From NCBI GenBank assembly GCA_947462685.1, contig CANHPL010000011.1:1-56941 (forward strand): a stretch of DNA of 56,941 bases. The letters run 5' to 3'. Source of the stretch: Burkholderiaceae bacterium (lineage in GTDB: Bacteria; Pseudomonadota; Gammaproteobacteria; Burkholderiales; Burkholderiaceae). A program made the position numbers and the translations under genes. Position 1 is the stretch's first letter. Each line of letters begins with the position of its first letter. Below are positions 1-9,042 of the stretch, in pieces. The notes below the pieces were generated by a model. It searched no databases. It saw only the letters and a program-made list of their open reading frames with translations, and had not been told where the DNA came from.

Positions 1-246
1 AACTTGATTTCTGCTAGGCCTTTAATGGGAGTGGCTGGGGCCGGTTCATTAGCGCAAGTCATTAATGCTGCGATTGCTAATAAACATCGCTTTAATGTCA
101 TGGAAGAATTCTTTGATGGTGTCGGCACGGGTCATGCGACAGGTGTTTGGGATGAAGTGCCTGTTGATCGCCCTGACTTTAAAGCCGATGTTCGCCGTCG
201 TTTAGAGAAAGCAGCAAAAAAACGTAAAGCAGAGGAGATGGGCTAA
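1..246 (+). CDS. bchY: BchY, chlorophyllide reductase subunit Y (C-terminal fragment)
   Basis: This is the last 81 codons of an ORF that is open from base 1, so the gene is cut by the window edge. The residues ([17 protein letters not shown], then a [14 protein letters not shown] stretch and a lysine/arginine-rich tail) fit the C-terminus of BchY. BchY is the nitrogenase-like subunit that with BchZ forms the catalytic part of chlorophyllide a reductase, with BchX as electron donor. The stop overlaps the bchZ start (TAATG), as expected for bchXYZ. Identification rests on this context plus the tail sequence. The TTG at base 4 is not a real start. Confidence 0.9.
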   Translation, partial: NLISARPLMGVAGAGSLAQVINAAIANKHRFNVMEEFFDGVGTGHATGVWDEVPVDRPDFKADVRRRLEKAAKKRKAEEMG

Positions 247-1703
247 TGTTGATATTAGATCATGATCGCGCTGGCGGATATTGGGGTGCTGTTTATGTTT
301 TTACTGCGATTAAAGGATTACAGGTAGTAATTGATGGACCAGTTGGATGTGAAAACTTACCAGTAACATCTGTCTTGCATTACACCGACGCTTTGCCACC
401 GCATGAGTTACCGATTGTTGTAACTGGACTTGCTGAAGAACAGCTTGGACGTGAAGGTACAGAAGAGTCGATGAAACGGGCTCATAAAGTATTAGATCCA
501 GATTTACCTTCAGTGGTTGTCACAGGATCAATCGCTGAAATGATTGGTGGTGGCGTTACTCCTGAGGGAATGAATATTGCAAGATTCCTGCCAAGAACAA
601 TTGATGAAGATCAATGGCAAAGTGCGAATCGTGCCATGTATTGGTTATGGACAGAATATGGTGTCAAACATATTCCTGAAAGACCACCACGTAAAGAAGG
701 TGAAAAACCACGCGTCAATATTATTGGCCCAGCTTACGGTACTTTTAATATGTATAGTGATGTTGCTGAGATCAAGCGTTTAGTGCAAGGAATTGGAGCA
801 GACATTAATATGGTTTTTCCCTTGGGTTCACATCTAGCAGATGTTCCTAAGTTAGTAGATGCAGATGTCAATATTTGTATGTACCGTGAATTTGGAAGAC
901 TTTTATGTGAGAACTTGGATCGCCCTTATTTACAAGCACCAATAGGTATGCATAGTACAACACAGTTCCTCCGCAAGTTAGGAGAATTGTTAGGTATTGA
1001 CCCAGAACCATTTATTACAAAAGAAAAAAATACGACCTTAAAACCAATTTGGGATTTATGGCGTTCTGTCACGCAAGATTTCTTTGGTACAGCGAGTTTT
1101 GGTATTGTTGCCAATGAAACCTATACCCGAGGTATGAGAAGTTTCTTAGAAGATGAGATGGGTTTGCCTTGTAATTTTGCAGTACCTAGAAAACCTGGTG
1201 ATAAAACCAATAACCAAGAGATCCGGGAATTAGTGCAAAAGAAAACTCCCCTTATTTTGTATGGTAGCTATAACGAACGAATGTACGCTGCAGAAGTAGG
1301 TGGAAGAGCTGCTTATATTCCCGCTTCATTCCCTGGAGCAATTATTAGACGCCACACTGGAACTCCCTTTATGGGTTACGCAGGAGCAACCTACATCATT
1401 CAAGAGTTTTGTAATTCCTTATTTGATGCACTATTCCATATTTTGCCCTTAGGAACTGATCTCGATAAGGTAGAAGCGACATTAGCGAAAGCAGGTCAAT
1501 TAGACAATCTTCCTTGGGATGAAAAAGCACAGTTTATCTTGAATGCAATTGTTGCTGATCAGCCTGTGCTTACACAAATATCAGCAGCAAAACGTTTGCG
1601 CGATCGTGCTGAACGAGAAGCTCGATTAGCCGGAGCAAGCCGCGTGACTGAAGAGTTATTAAATCGTATCCAAGCTACAACTGGATCAGGAGTGAACTCA
1701 TGA
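246..1703 (+). CDS. bchZ: BchZ, chlorophyllide a reductase subunit Z
   Basis: A 485-residue nitrogenase-like subunit of chlorophyllide a oxidoreductase, which reduces ring B to give the bacteriochlorin ring. The N-terminus [16 protein letters not shown] and the segment [13 protein letters not shown] (Cys35, an expected Fe-S ligand) are diagnostic of BchZ rather than NifK, BchB or BchN. Length is normal for the family. It is translationally coupled to bchY by a one-base overlap. Its own stop overlaps the ATG of a 35-codon ORF that leads into the puf genes, so bchXYZ-puf is probably one superoperon, as in other purple bacteria. Confidence 0.97.
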   Translation: MLILDHDRAGGYWGAVYVFTAIKGLQVVIDGPVGCENLPVTSVLHYTDALPPHELPIVVTGLAEEQLGREGTEESMKRAHKVLDPDLPSVVVTGSIAEMIGGGVTPEGMNIARFLPRTIDEDQWQSANRAMYWLWTEYGVKHIPERPPRKEGEKPRVNIIGPAYGTFNMYSDVAEIKRLVQGIGADINMVFPLGSHLADVPKLVDADVNICMYREFGRLLCENLDRPYLQAPIGMHSTTQFLRKLGELLGIDPEPFITKEKNTTLKPIWDLWRSVTQDFFGTASFGIVANETYTRGMRSFLEDEMGLPCNFAVPRKPGDKTNNQEIRELVQKKTPLILYGSYNERMYAAEVGGRAAYIPASFPGAIIRRHTGTPFMGYAGATYIIQEFCNSLFDALFHILPLGTDLDKVEATLAKAGQLDNLPWDEKAQFILNAIVADQPVLTQISAAKRLRDRAEREARLAGASRVTEELLNRIQATTGSGVNS

Positions 1704-1807
1704 GAGTGCTATTAAAAGACGCTGATGAGTGTAAAGAATATGACGGTTTATCGTTATATCCCAAAGCTACACGGGGTGAGTGTAGTAACAGTAGTATGCA
1801 TTTTTAA
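1700..1807 (+). CDS. Short ORF of 35 codons between bchZ and pufB, function unknown
   Basis: The ATG overlaps the bchZ stop (ATGA at 1700-1703) and the ORF stops 12 bases before pufB. It encodes a soluble-looking peptide with two cysteines ([20 protein letters not shown], then a short tail). Rhodobacter carries pufQ at this position, but PufQ is about 74 residues with one membrane span and this peptide has none. It may be a leader that couples bchZ translation to pufB, a reduced remnant, or a chance ORF. The four-base overlap is the main reason to list it. Confidence 0.35.
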   Translation: MRVLLKDADECKEYDGLSLYPKATRGECSNSSMHF

Positions 1808-1819
1808 GGAGTAATCAAC

Positions 1820-1966
1820 ATGAGTGAAAACAGATCTCTATCTGGTTTGACGGATGATGAAGCAAAAGAGTTTCATACATTTTATGTACAAGGACTAGTT
1901 GGCTTTGTGTCAATTGCTGTCGTTGCACATATGCTTGTATGGGCTTGGCGTCCTTGGTTCAATTGA
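1820..1966 (+). CDS. pufB: PufB, light-harvesting 1 beta polypeptide
   Basis: A 48-residue LH1 beta chain ([20 protein letters not shown]...). It has the family layout: a polar cytoplasmic N-terminus with the [14 protein letters not shown] signature, one membrane span, the bacteriochlorophyll-ligating His37 in [10 protein letters not shown], and a WRPW periplasmic end. A good ribosome-binding site (AAGGAG, 1806-1811) precedes the ATG. It opens the puf structural genes. pufA does not follow directly: a 73-codon gene lies between them. Confidence 0.96.
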   Translation: MSENRSLSGLTDDEAKEFHTFYVQGLVGFVSIAVVAHMLVWAWRPWFN

Positions 1967-1997
1967 TGTTCTATTAACAAAAAATAAAGGAATTGCC

Positions 1998-2219
1998 ATG
2001 CAAGAAAAAACAGAATCAATATCAAAACTTATGAAGAGTGATTCAGTGTCATTCAGAATAATTTTTATTTTATGTTTTGTGACTTTTTTCATGGGGGCTT
2101 TATTTGCGTTAGTTCTACCAATGCAATGGCGTGATTGGTTGCCAGGTTCGGAAGGAGATAAATCTTTTTATGAATCAGTAAAGGTAGGTGTTTATAGCTT
2201 TATGTCTTACTTAACATAG
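1998..2219 (+). CDS. Unassigned 73-residue single-span membrane protein between pufB and pufA
   Basis: Not recognised with certainty. The start is the ATG at 1998, preceded by AAAGG; anything further upstream would run through pufB. The protein has a polar N-terminus of about 18 residues, one hydrophobic span at about 19-42 ([20 protein letters not shown]) and a C-terminus with [20 protein letters not shown] followed by an aromatic end. There is no histidine, so it is not a light-harvesting chain. Size and topology resemble PufQ (about 74 residues, one span, aromatic/basic tail), and also RC-LH1 accessory proteins such as PufX or protein W, but the usual order is pufBA with nothing between. 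Eleven bases separate it from pufA, so it must be co-transcribed. A role in LH1 assembly or as an RC-LH1 subunit is inference from position. Confidence 0.85.
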   Translation: MQEKTESISKLMKSDSVSFRIIFILCFVTFFMGALFALVLPMQWRDWLPGSEGDKSFYESVKVGVYSFMSYLT

Positions 2220-2229
2220 GAGAAGCATT

Positions 2230-2400
2230 ATGTGGAGAATTTGGAAACTATACGACCCGTTACGGGCGATGGTAGCTCAAGGCGTTTTTCTCTTTGCTTT
2301 GGCAGCTATGATTCATTTGGTTTTATTGAGTACCAATCAATACAAGTGGCTCGATGGTATGTCACAGGCGCAGTACACGCAGTCTCGCGCCGCGAAGTAA
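2230..2400 (+). CDS. pufA: PufA, light-harvesting 1 alpha polypeptide
   Basis: A 56-residue LH1 alpha chain beginning [20 protein letters not shown], the family signature. The bacteriochlorophyll ligand is His29 in [11 protein letters not shown], inside one membrane span, followed by a periplasmic tail containing YKWLDG. The reading frame differs from the longer overlapping ORF starting at 2232, which is a shadow. A stem-loop just downstream separates it from pufL, as in other puf operons. Confidence 0.96.
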   Translation: MWRIWKLYDPLRAMVAQGVFLFALAAMIHLVLLSTNQYKWLDGMSQAQYTQSRAAK

Positions 2401-2415
2401 AAAGTTTTACCAAGC

Positions 2416-2448
2416 CTTGGAAGTGGTTGGCAACAATTTTCTTCCAAG
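2416..2448 (+). promoter_or_regulatory. Intercistronic stem-loop between pufA and pufL
   Basis: CTTGGAAG (2416-2423) and CTTCCAAG (2441-2448) form a perfect 8-bp stem with a 17-base loop, starting 16 bases after the pufA stop. There is no T-run, so it is not a simple terminator. In Rhodobacter a hairpin at this place protects the upstream LH1 mRNA from 3' decay and gives more LH1 than reaction centre. The same role is inferred here from position. Confidence 0.6.
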
Positions 2449-2494
2449 CACAAATTCAGTAGTTGTTTAATTTTATGAAATAGGAGAGCACATC

Positions 2495-3319
2495 ATGGCG
2501 ATGCTCAATTTTGAAAGAAAGTATCGGGTTAGAGGTGGAACCTTAATTGGCGGAGATTTATTCGACTTTTGGGTTGGTCCGTTTTATGTCGGATTTTTTG
2601 GAGTAACCACTCTCTTTTTTAGTTTTCTTGGAACCGCTATGATTTTGTGGGGTGCGGCTCATCAAGGTACATTTAATGTATGGACCATTAACATTGCCCC
2701 CCCTGACCTTAAATACGGACTTGGACCAGCACCGATGATGGAGGGTGGTTTATGGCAAATTATCACGATCTGCGCTCTTGGTGCTTTCGGTTCTTGGGCC
2801 TTACGTGAAATGGAAATTGCTCGAAAATTAGGAATGGGGCTCCATGTACCCTTCACCTATTTAGCCGCAGTATTTGCTTACTTTTCATTGGAAGTGATTC
2901 GTCCAGTAATGATGGGTGCTTGGGGTCACGCATTCCCATACGGCATCATGAGCCATTTAGACTGGGTTTCAAATACCGGTTACCAATACCTACATTTTCA
3001 TTACAACCCGGCGCACATGCTTGCAGTTTCGTTGTTCTTCGCAACAACGTTGGCTCTATCATTGCATGGCGCATTAGTGTTGTCTTCTACCAACCCAGGT
3101 GTTGGGCAAACCGTCAAAACTCCAGAACATGAAGATACTTTTTTCCGAGACCTCATTGGTTACTCGGTAGGTACTCTCGGGATTCATAGAGTTGGCGTCT
3201 TTCTCGCTGTCGCCGCTGTATTTTGGAGTGCAGTTTGCATTATTTTAAGTGGACCTTTCTGGACTAGAGGTTGGCCAGAGTGGTGGACATGGTGGTTAAA
3301 CATGCCTATTTGGCACTAA
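2495..3319 (+). CDS. pufL: PufL, photosynthetic reaction centre L subunit
   Basis: A 274-residue, five-span reaction-centre subunit that binds the bacteriochlorophylls, bacteriopheophytin and quinones with PufM. It starts [20 protein letters not shown], which is typical. The segments [20 protein letters not shown] and [10 protein letters not shown] carry the chlorophyll and iron ligand histidines, and the C-terminus [15 protein letters not shown] is standard. A clear ribosome-binding site (AGGAG, 2482-2486) precedes it. pufM follows 20 bases downstream. Confidence 0.98.
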   Translation: MAMLNFERKYRVRGGTLIGGDLFDFWVGPFYVGFFGVTTLFFSFLGTAMILWGAAHQGTFNVWTINIAPPDLKYGLGPAPMMEGGLWQIITICALGAFGSWALREMEIARKLGMGLHVPFTYLAAVFAYFSLEVIRPVMMGAWGHAFPYGIMSHLDWVSNTGYQYLHFHYNPAHMLAVSLFFATTLALSLHGALVLSSTNPGVGQTVKTPEHEDTFFRDLIGYSVGTLGIHRVGVFLAVAAVFWSAVCIILSGPFWTRGWPEWWTWWLNMPIWH

Positions 3320-3339
3320 CTGAATAGGAGAATAAAAAA

Positions 3340-4332
3340 ATGGACTATCAAAATCTATTCACTCAAACCCAAGTTATTGGACCAGAAAATCATGGCGCAC
3401 CAATTAATTCTTACGATCAGCGAGAGCGCTCAAAAGGTATAGGATTTAATTATTTATTAGGAAAGATCGGTAATGCTCAGCTAGGTCCAATTTATTTAGG
3501 TCGACTTGGCGTTGCATCCATCATCTTTGGAGCTTTAGCATTTTTCATCATTGGTTTTCATATGCTTGCTCAAGTGAACTGGAGCCCGATTCAATTTGTT
3601 CGCCAATTATTTTGGTTATCTCTAGATGCCCCATCACCTAAATATGGATTACGTTTGGCACCTTTAAGCGAAGGTGGTTGGTGGAATATTTGCGGATTAT
3701 TCCTTACGGTATCTGTTTTACTGTGGTGGATGAGAACCTATAGACGAGCCAAAGCTTTAGGCATGGGAACTCATGTGGCTTGGGCCTTTGCTGCAGCTAT
3801 TTGGTTGTTTTTAGTATTAGGGTTATTCCGTCCAGTTTTAATGGGTAGTTGGAGTGAGGCAGTTCCGTTTGGAATATTCTCTCACTTAGACTGGACTGCA
3901 GCTTTGTCAATTCGTTATGGTAATTTGTTTTATAACCCGTTCCACATGTTATCGATTTTCTTCTTATATGGTTCAGTTCTCTTATTTGGTATGCATGGCG
4001 CAACCATTCTTGCCGTTGGTCGTTATGGTGGTGAGCGTGAGATTGAGCAAATTGTAGATCGTGGAACAGCATCGGAGCGTGCTGCATTATTCTGGCGTTG
4101 GACGATGGGTTTTAATGCAACGATGGAGTCGATTCACCGATGGGCTTGGTGGTTTGCAGTTTTATGTCCAGTTTCTGGCGGTATTGGAATTTTATTAACA
4201 GGTACCTATGTTGATAACTGGTATGTTTGGGCGATGCATCATGGCATGGTGCCATCTTACCCAGCTACTAATATTATTGATCCTGCAATTGCTACTCCAC
4301 CATTCACACCTTCTATGGAGGGAGTTAAATAA
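3340..4332 (+). CDS. pufM: PufM, photosynthetic reaction centre M subunit
   Basis: A 330-residue reaction-centre M chain. [20 protein letters not shown] and the adjacent [20 protein letters not shown] hold the expected bacteriochlorophyll and iron ligands. [11 protein letters not shown] lies in the quinone-binding region. The C-terminal extension past the last span is slightly longer than in Rhodobacter, as usual where a tetraheme cytochrome docks. The stop overlaps the pufC start by one base. Confidence 0.98.
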   Translation: MDYQNLFTQTQVIGPENHGAPINSYDQRERSKGIGFNYLLGKIGNAQLGPIYLGRLGVASIIFGALAFFIIGFHMLAQVNWSPIQFVRQLFWLSLDAPSPKYGLRLAPLSEGGWWNICGLFLTVSVLLWWMRTYRRAKALGMGTHVAWAFAAAIWLFLVLGLFRPVLMGSWSEAVPFGIFSHLDWTAALSIRYGNLFYNPFHMLSIFFLYGSVLLFGMHGATILAVGRYGGEREIEQIVDRGTASERAALFWRWTMGFNATMESIHRWAWWFAVLCPVSGGIGILLTGTYVDNWYVWAMHHGMVPSYPATNIIDPAIATPPFTPSMEGVK

Positions 4333-5375
4333 TGAAAAAAGCATATCTTTCATTTATCGTTTTAATTGGCACAGTAATGGTCTTGGCAGGATGTGAGAGA
4401 CCTGCATTTCAGAAAGCCCAAAATGGCTTTCGTGGAACTGCGATGGTCGATATTCAAAATCCTCGAATCAATGCAGATAAAGCGAAGCTAAATGAATTAC
4501 CCCCCTCTACTGGCGCCGCTCCTGCAGAGGGTGATAAAGCATCTAAGGTTTATCAGAATGTAAAGGTGTTGGGTAATTTAAGCCAAGCACAGTTCACAAC
4601 ATTTATGGTAAGTATGACTAACTGGGTTGCTCCAACGGAAGGTTGCGTCTACTGCCATAACCCAGCAAATTTTGCAGAAGACACTAAGTACACCAAAACA
4701 GTTTCTCGCCGAATGATTCAGATGACTCAAAACATCAATGTGGGTTGGAAAGATCACGTGCAGGGAACTGGAGTAACGTGTTACACCTGTCACCGTGGAA
4801 ATAACATTCCACAAAATGTTTGGTTTAAAGAAAATCCTCAAAATGCAACTGGAACAGCGCTCGGTAATCGTAATGGTCAAAACCAAGCTTCTGAGAGTGT
4901 TGGATATTCATCTCTAACATATGAACCATTCTCTAAATATCTCTTGGCTAGTAATCCTGCACGTATTCAGGGTAAGGATGGTTTACCTAATGGTAACGTG
5001 CATTCGTTGCAAGAAACTGAAGATGTTTATGGTTTGATGATGCATTTTTCACAATCTTTGGGTGTCAACTGTACCTATTGTCATAACTCGAGAGCTTTTT
5101 CGGATTGGTCTCAAAGCACTCCGCAACGCTCTCAAGCATGGCATGGTATTCAGATGGTCAAAGATATCAATAACACGTATATGAACTCTTTATCTGGAGT
5201 ATTTCCTCAACATCGTTTAGGTAAAGAGGGAGATGTTGCTAAGACGAATTGCTCGACTTGCCATCAGGGTGTAAATAAACCCCTATATGGCAAAAGTATG
5301 ATTGCTGATTTTCCGTTTCTAGCACAAGCTTACCCAACAACAGTAGCAGCTGATAAAAAAGTTGCCGCTAAATAG
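4332..5375 (+). CDS. pufC: PufC, reaction-centre-bound tetraheme cytochrome c
   Basis: A 347-residue periplasmic cytochrome that re-reduces the photo-oxidised special pair. It has a lipoprotein signal with lipobox VLAGC (Cys21), so it is probably membrane-anchored by lipid. Four heme motifs are visible: CVYCH (105-109), CYTCH (150-154), CTYCH (247-251) and CSTCH (307-311), with methionines between them as axial ligands. It is the last gene of the puf run and is followed at once by a strong terminator. Confidence 0.97.
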   Translation: MKKAYLSFIVLIGTVMVLAGCERPAFQKAQNGFRGTAMVDIQNPRINADKAKLNELPPSTGAAPAEGDKASKVYQNVKVLGNLSQAQFTTFMVSMTNWVAPTEGCVYCHNPANFAEDTKYTKTVSRRMIQMTQNINVGWKDHVQGTGVTCYTCHRGNNIPQNVWFKENPQNATGTALGNRNGQNQASESVGYSSLTYEPFSKYLLASNPARIQGKDGLPNGNVHSLQETEDVYGLMMHFSQSLGVNCTYCHNSRAFSDWSQSTPQRSQAWHGIQMVKDINNTYMNSLSGVFPQHRLGKEGDVAKTNCSTCHQGVNKPLYGKSMIADFPFLAQAYPTTVAADKKVAAK

Positions 5376-5401
5376 GTGTATTGGTGTTGTAGCGCTGTTT
5401 T

Positions 5402-5428
5402 ATGGCGCCCCCGGGCGCCATTTTTTTA
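5402..5428 (+). terminator. Rho-independent terminator after pufC
   Basis: ATGGCGCCC, a two-base CC loop and GGGCGCCAT form a perfect GC-rich 9-bp stem, followed by a run of seven T (counting the last stem base). It lies 26 bases past the pufC stop and 16 bases before the crtI start. It marks the end of the puf transcript, so crtI needs its own promoter or depends on read-through. Confidence 0.9.
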
Positions 5429-5443
5429 TTAAAGGTTACGGTA

Positions 5444-7003
5444 ATGGATACTCAAGTGGATCGTTTTAAAATTCCATTCCTTACGAGTGAAGATAGTTCT
5501 CCACCAGGGAACAATCGAGTAATTGTCATGGGTACTGGTTTTGGAGGATTGGCAGCGGCCATTCGATTAGCTGTAAAAGGCTATGAAGTCACCGTCCTTG
5601 AAAAACTTGATTCTCCAGGTGGAAGAGCATATGTTCATCGGCGTAATGGTTATACATTTGATGCTGGTCCTACCATTATTACTGCGCCATTCTTATTAGA
5701 GGAACTATGGACGCTATGTGATAAGAAAATGAGTGATGATATTGATTTGCGATTAATGGACCCTTTTTATCAAGTACGTTTTAATGACGGGCGAATTTTT
5801 AATTACACTGGTGATCCTGAAAAAATGCGTAAAGAGGTTGCAAAATTTGCACCTAGTGATTTACCTGGCTATGAAAAATTTCTAAAAGAAGCAGAAAAAT
5901 GTTACAAGCTCGGCTTTGAAGACTTAAGTGCTGTTGCGTTTACTAAATTAACTGATTTATTAAAAGCCATACCGAGCATGATCAAAATGAAAGCTTGGGA
6001 AAGTATTTACCAACTCGTCGCTCGGTACTTTAAAGATCCGCAGTTACGTCAAGTGATGAGTTTTCATCCATTATTGATTGGCGGCAATCCATTTTCTGTA
6101 ACGGCTGTTTATGCTTTGATTAATTCCTTAGAGCGTAAATGGGGTGTGCATTCTGTCATGGGTGGAACAGGTGAATTAATTCGTGGGATGGTGAAGCTTT
6201 TAGATGGATTGGGAGTTAAGATTCGTTATGAAAGCGAAGTAACAAAAATCAATATTCAAGAAAATAGAGTCAATGGTGTAACTTTAGCTAATGGTCAAAA
6301 GCTCTATGCTGATCATGTGGTTTCCAACGCAGATTCAGCATGGACATATCGTTATTTAGTAGAAGAAAAATATCGCAAACACTGGACCAATCGTAAGGTT
6401 GAGAATGGTCGCTATTCCATGAGTTTGTTTGTTTGGTATTTTGGTTCGAAACGTCAATATCCAGAAGTGCCACATCACATGATGTTATTGGGCGATCGTT
6501 ATGAAGCCCTCTTAACAGATATCTTTAAAAAACATCATTTAGCTAAAGACTTTAGTTTATATTTGCACAGACCTACTGCAACCGATCCATCCTTGGCTCC
6601 TGAGGGGCATGATACTTTTTATGTATTATCACCTGTACCACATCTTGATGCAGGAGTGGACTGGTCGGAGCATATGGAGTCATATCGTCAATCTATACAG
6701 ACATATTTAGAACAGACCGTATTGCCAGAGTTGGGCGAGCATATTACCGAATCTTTCTGCATGACCCCACAAGACTTTAAAGATCGTTTATTGTCGTACA
6801 AGGGTGCCGCTTTTGGATTAGAGCCCTTGTTACTTCAAAGTGCATGGTTTAGGCCACATAATATCAGCGAAGATGTTCAGGGTTTATATATGGTGGGTGC
6901 TAGTACTCACCCAGGAGCTGGAATACCAGGAGTTTTATCATCAGCAAAGGCATTAGAGAGTGTTATGCCTACTGTAAATACAAGGAGTAAATATGTTTTC
7001 TAA
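5444..7003 (+). CDS. crtI: CrtI, phytoene desaturase
   Basis: A 519-residue FAD-dependent desaturase that converts phytoene toward neurosporene/lycopene. The dinucleotide-binding fold is VIVMGTGFGGLAAAIRLA, followed by the LEKLDSPGGRAYVHRR motif; the C-terminal GLYMVGASTHPGAGIPGVL is the bacterial-type desaturase signature. The ATG at 5444 is chosen (AAAGG upstream). The longer reading from 5402 would begin inside the terminator hairpin and adds unconserved residues. The 3' end overlaps crtB by 11 bases, so the two are co-translated. Three-step versus four-step specificity cannot be told by eye; crtA, crtC and crtD nearby suggest a neurosporene-producing three-step enzyme. Confidence 0.95.
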   Translation: MDTQVDRFKIPFLTSEDSSPPGNNRVIVMGTGFGGLAAAIRLAVKGYEVTVLEKLDSPGGRAYVHRRNGYTFDAGPTIITAPFLLEELWTLCDKKMSDDIDLRLMDPFYQVRFNDGRIFNYTGDPEKMRKEVAKFAPSDLPGYEKFLKEAEKCYKLGFEDLSAVAFTKLTDLLKAIPSMIKMKAWESIYQLVARYFKDPQLRQVMSFHPLLIGGNPFSVTAVYALINSLERKWGVHSVMGGTGELIRGMVKLLDGLGVKIRYESEVTKINIQENRVNGVTLANGQKLYADHVVSNADSAWTYRYLVEEKYRKHWTNRKVENGRYSMSLFVWYFGSKRQYPEVPHHMMLLGDRYEALLTDIFKKHHLAKDFSLYLHRPTATDPSLAPEGHDTFYVLSPVPHLDAGVDWSEHMESYRQSIQTYLEQTVLPELGEHITESFCMTPQDFKDRLLSYKGAAFGLEPLLLQSAWFRPHNISEDVQGLYMVGASTHPGAGIPGVLSSAKALESVMPTVNTRSKYVF

Positions 7004-8075
7004 ATTACTTTTAAGTCCATCAATTTTCTTACAGAAAAATTTTTTAATGGCGCATAGCTCTGCCAGTAATCGGACAGATACGATTCAGTGTGAAGATCTT
7101 ATGCGCGGTGGTTCAAAATCATTTTTTGCGGCTTCTCGTGTACTTCCCAAGCGCGTTCGAAATCCAGCAATTGCACTCTATGCATTCTGTCGCTTGATGG
7201 ATGATATTGTGGATGAGGGTGGTGAGGATATTCGTATTATACAAACCTTAAAGCAACGTCTTGATCTGATTTATGAGGGCAAGCCCTTAGATGTTCCTGC
7301 AGACCGCGCTTTATCCTTGGTGGTTGCTCAATATAAGATTCCAAAAACCTTACTCGAAGCATTGTTAGAGGGCTTTGAGTGGGATAAAATGGGGCGCCGT
7401 TACAACACTATCGAAGATTTATATGCCTACGCAGCCCGTGTGGCAGGTACTGTCGGTGCAATGATGGCTTTGATTATGGGCACTCGACAACAAATACCTT
7501 TGGCTAGAGCTTGCGAATTAGGACTTGCGATGCAACTCACAAATATTGCACGTGATGTTGGAGAAGATGCACGTAATGGCAGATTATATTTGCCAATGGA
7601 TTGGATGCTTGAAGAAGGTATTCATCCTGATGAGTGGTTAAAAGATCCAATCTTTACTCCCGCAATTGCTCGCGTAGTAGATCGATTATTAAAGACCGCA
7701 GACATGTTGTATCGACGTTCACAAAACGGAATATCACAACTTCCAAGGGACTGCCGTGCTGCAATTTATGGTGCAAGGTTAGTGTATGCCCAAATCGGTC
7801 GTCAAATAGAAAAGCAAGACTTAGATTCAGTAACACAGCGGGCTATCGTTTCGAGTGCCAAGAAAAAACTGTTGATGTTAAAGGCCTTATCCGCTGCAGT
7901 CCACGTGAGTCAAGTCAAAGCTGATTTAGAGCCGATTGAAGCTATTCAATATTTGGTGGATGCTGTGCCCTATGAGGATCCTTATGCGCACTATGCCGGC
8001 AATTTTGAGCAACGGATGGTATGGGTCATTAATACCTTAGAAAAAGCTGAGAGACATCGTTTAGCTCGCATGTAG
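6993..8075 (+). CDS. crtB: CrtB, phytoene synthase
   Basis: A 360-residue squalene/phytoene synthase family enzyme that condenses two geranylgeranyl diphosphates. The two aspartate-rich sites are visible as FCRLMDDIVDEG and LTNIARDVGEDARNGRLYLP. The start at 6993 has an AAGGAG site; MAHSS at 7047 is an alternative, and the first 18 residues look unconserved. It overlaps crtI and converges on crtC with a 13-base gap. Confidence 0.95.
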   Translation: MFSKLLLSPSIFLQKNFLMAHSSASNRTDTIQCEDLMRGGSKSFFAASRVLPKRVRNPAIALYAFCRLMDDIVDEGGEDIRIIQTLKQRLDLIYEGKPLDVPADRALSLVVAQYKIPKTLLEALLEGFEWDKMGRRYNTIEDLYAYAARVAGTVGAMMALIMGTRQQIPLARACELGLAMQLTNIARDVGEDARNGRLYLPMDWMLEEGIHPDEWLKDPIFTPAIARVVDRLLKTADMLYRRSQNGISQLPRDCRAAIYGARLVYAQIGRQIEKQDLDSVTQRAIVSSAKKKLLMLKALSAAVHVSQVKADLEPIEAIQYLVDAVPYEDPYAHYAGNFEQRMVWVINTLEKAERHRLARM

Positions 8076-8088
8076 ACTTCTTAGTCCG

Positions 8089-9042
8089 CTAAGTAATTCG
8101 AGGCATTCTCCAAGGGATCATCATTTGGACTGCTGTCGAAGAAAAGCGTGGGACATTCAAAGTCTCGTGCATGCAAATGAGATTATCCTCTCCCAACCAA
8201 TCAGCCTGAAGAATTGAACGACTGTAAAAAGGTGTGTCTTCTAGATCCTGAATAACCATAGGCTTGGTCTTATTAGAGCGCAAATGTCTTTTAATCTTCC
8301 ATAAGGTTGGTGGTAAAGAAAAGCGTTTACCGATTTCAAAATTTCCTACTGTGCCATCACGGTTGAACTTGAGAGCTAGTAAATTTTCAGTGCCATTTTT
8401 TTCTCTCACATCATAAATAACTGCCGTACTTTGATCTTTTAATAAGGCTCGAGCCCAGTCCCACTCTTGAAAAGGCCGGTTAATAGGCTCATCACCTTCA
8501 TTCGAGTCTAGATAGGCATGACCCGACCAATGAAGATTGGGTTCGGAAAATTCTACTTCAATGCGGGAGGTTGGTGCCAAAGGACCCCAGCGGTGTTTTC
8601 CAGATTGGTCTAAGGGTACTGAATAGTTAAACAACTGATCTGGGTGAACTGTTACTTTACCAATCACCTTTTGTGCAAATGGGACGGCACGTTCTTTGAT
8701 GTTGATGACGAGTGACTTACCATTCCAATGTAAATCACTTGGCCCAATCTGAAAATGAGTTGCATCACGATGAACAAGACGTTTTCCGCGTTCTGTCATC
8801 GTCCAGCGTTTTTTATTTGGGCTATAAATAGCAACATTAAGACAACAGTAATGATTAGGGTCAGCCAATTGTTTGCGATTTGCCCATAAATAATAGGGAG
8901 AAAAAACACTACCAACAAAAGCAATGATCGTAATGCCATGCTTACCATCATCACTGATGCCATCTACATACCACCACAAGTACCCACCATTTGGAACTAG
9001 CTGGTCAAAGGCAGGTGATCCATCAGAGTTGCGGCCGCCAAT
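8089..9042 (-). CDS. crtC: CrtC, hydroxyneurosporene synthase (carotenoid 1,2-hydratase); start uncertain
   Basis: The enzyme adds water to the end of neurosporene or spheroidene precursors. FDQLVPNGGYLWWYVDG and FVGSVFSPYYLWA are characteristic of CrtC. The frame has no ATG, GTG or TTG in the expected start region. ATT at 9042 would give the usual N-terminus but overlaps crtD by 46 bases with a very close AGGA. A TTG at 8979 would cut off the conserved FDQLVPNGGY. In-frame ATGs at 9243 and 9303 would overlap crtD by about 250-300 bases. Start 9042 is given as a compromise. An unusual start codon, a long overlap, or frameshifting from CrtD are all possible. Confidence 0.85.
   Translation of the reverse strand: MGGRNSDGSPAFDQLVPNGGYLWWYVDGISDDGKHGITIIAFVGSVFSPYYLWANRKQLADPNHYCCLNVAIYSPNKKRWTMTERGKRLVHRDATHFQIGPSDLHWNGKSLVINIKERAVPFAQKVIGKVTVHPDQLFNYSVPLDQSGKHRWGPLAPTSRIEVEFSEPNLHWSGHAYLDSNEGDEPINRPFQEWDWARALLKDQSTAVIYDVREKNGTENLLALKFNRDGTVGNFEIGKRFSLPPTLWKIKRHLRSNKTKPMVIQDLEDTPFYSRSILQADWLGEDNLICMHETLNVPRFSSTAVQMMIPWRMPRIT

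Noticed and set aside
1910..2092. Minus-strand ORF opposite pufB and the 73-residue gene
   Set aside because: It lies antisense to a plus-strand gene with good ribosome-binding site and family context, and shows no motif.
1998..2219. The 73-residue gene as a third light-harvesting polypeptide
   Set aside because: It has no histidine in or near the membrane span to bind bacteriochlorophyll.
2232..2462. 76-codon ORF overlapping pufA in another frame
   Set aside because: pufA at 2230-2400 is clearly coding with an LH1 alpha signature; the other frame has no recognisable features.
5402..5443. Upstream start for crtI at 5402
   Set aside because: It lies in the GC-rich terminator stem, adds unconserved residues and has no ribosome-binding site. 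ATG 5444 fits.
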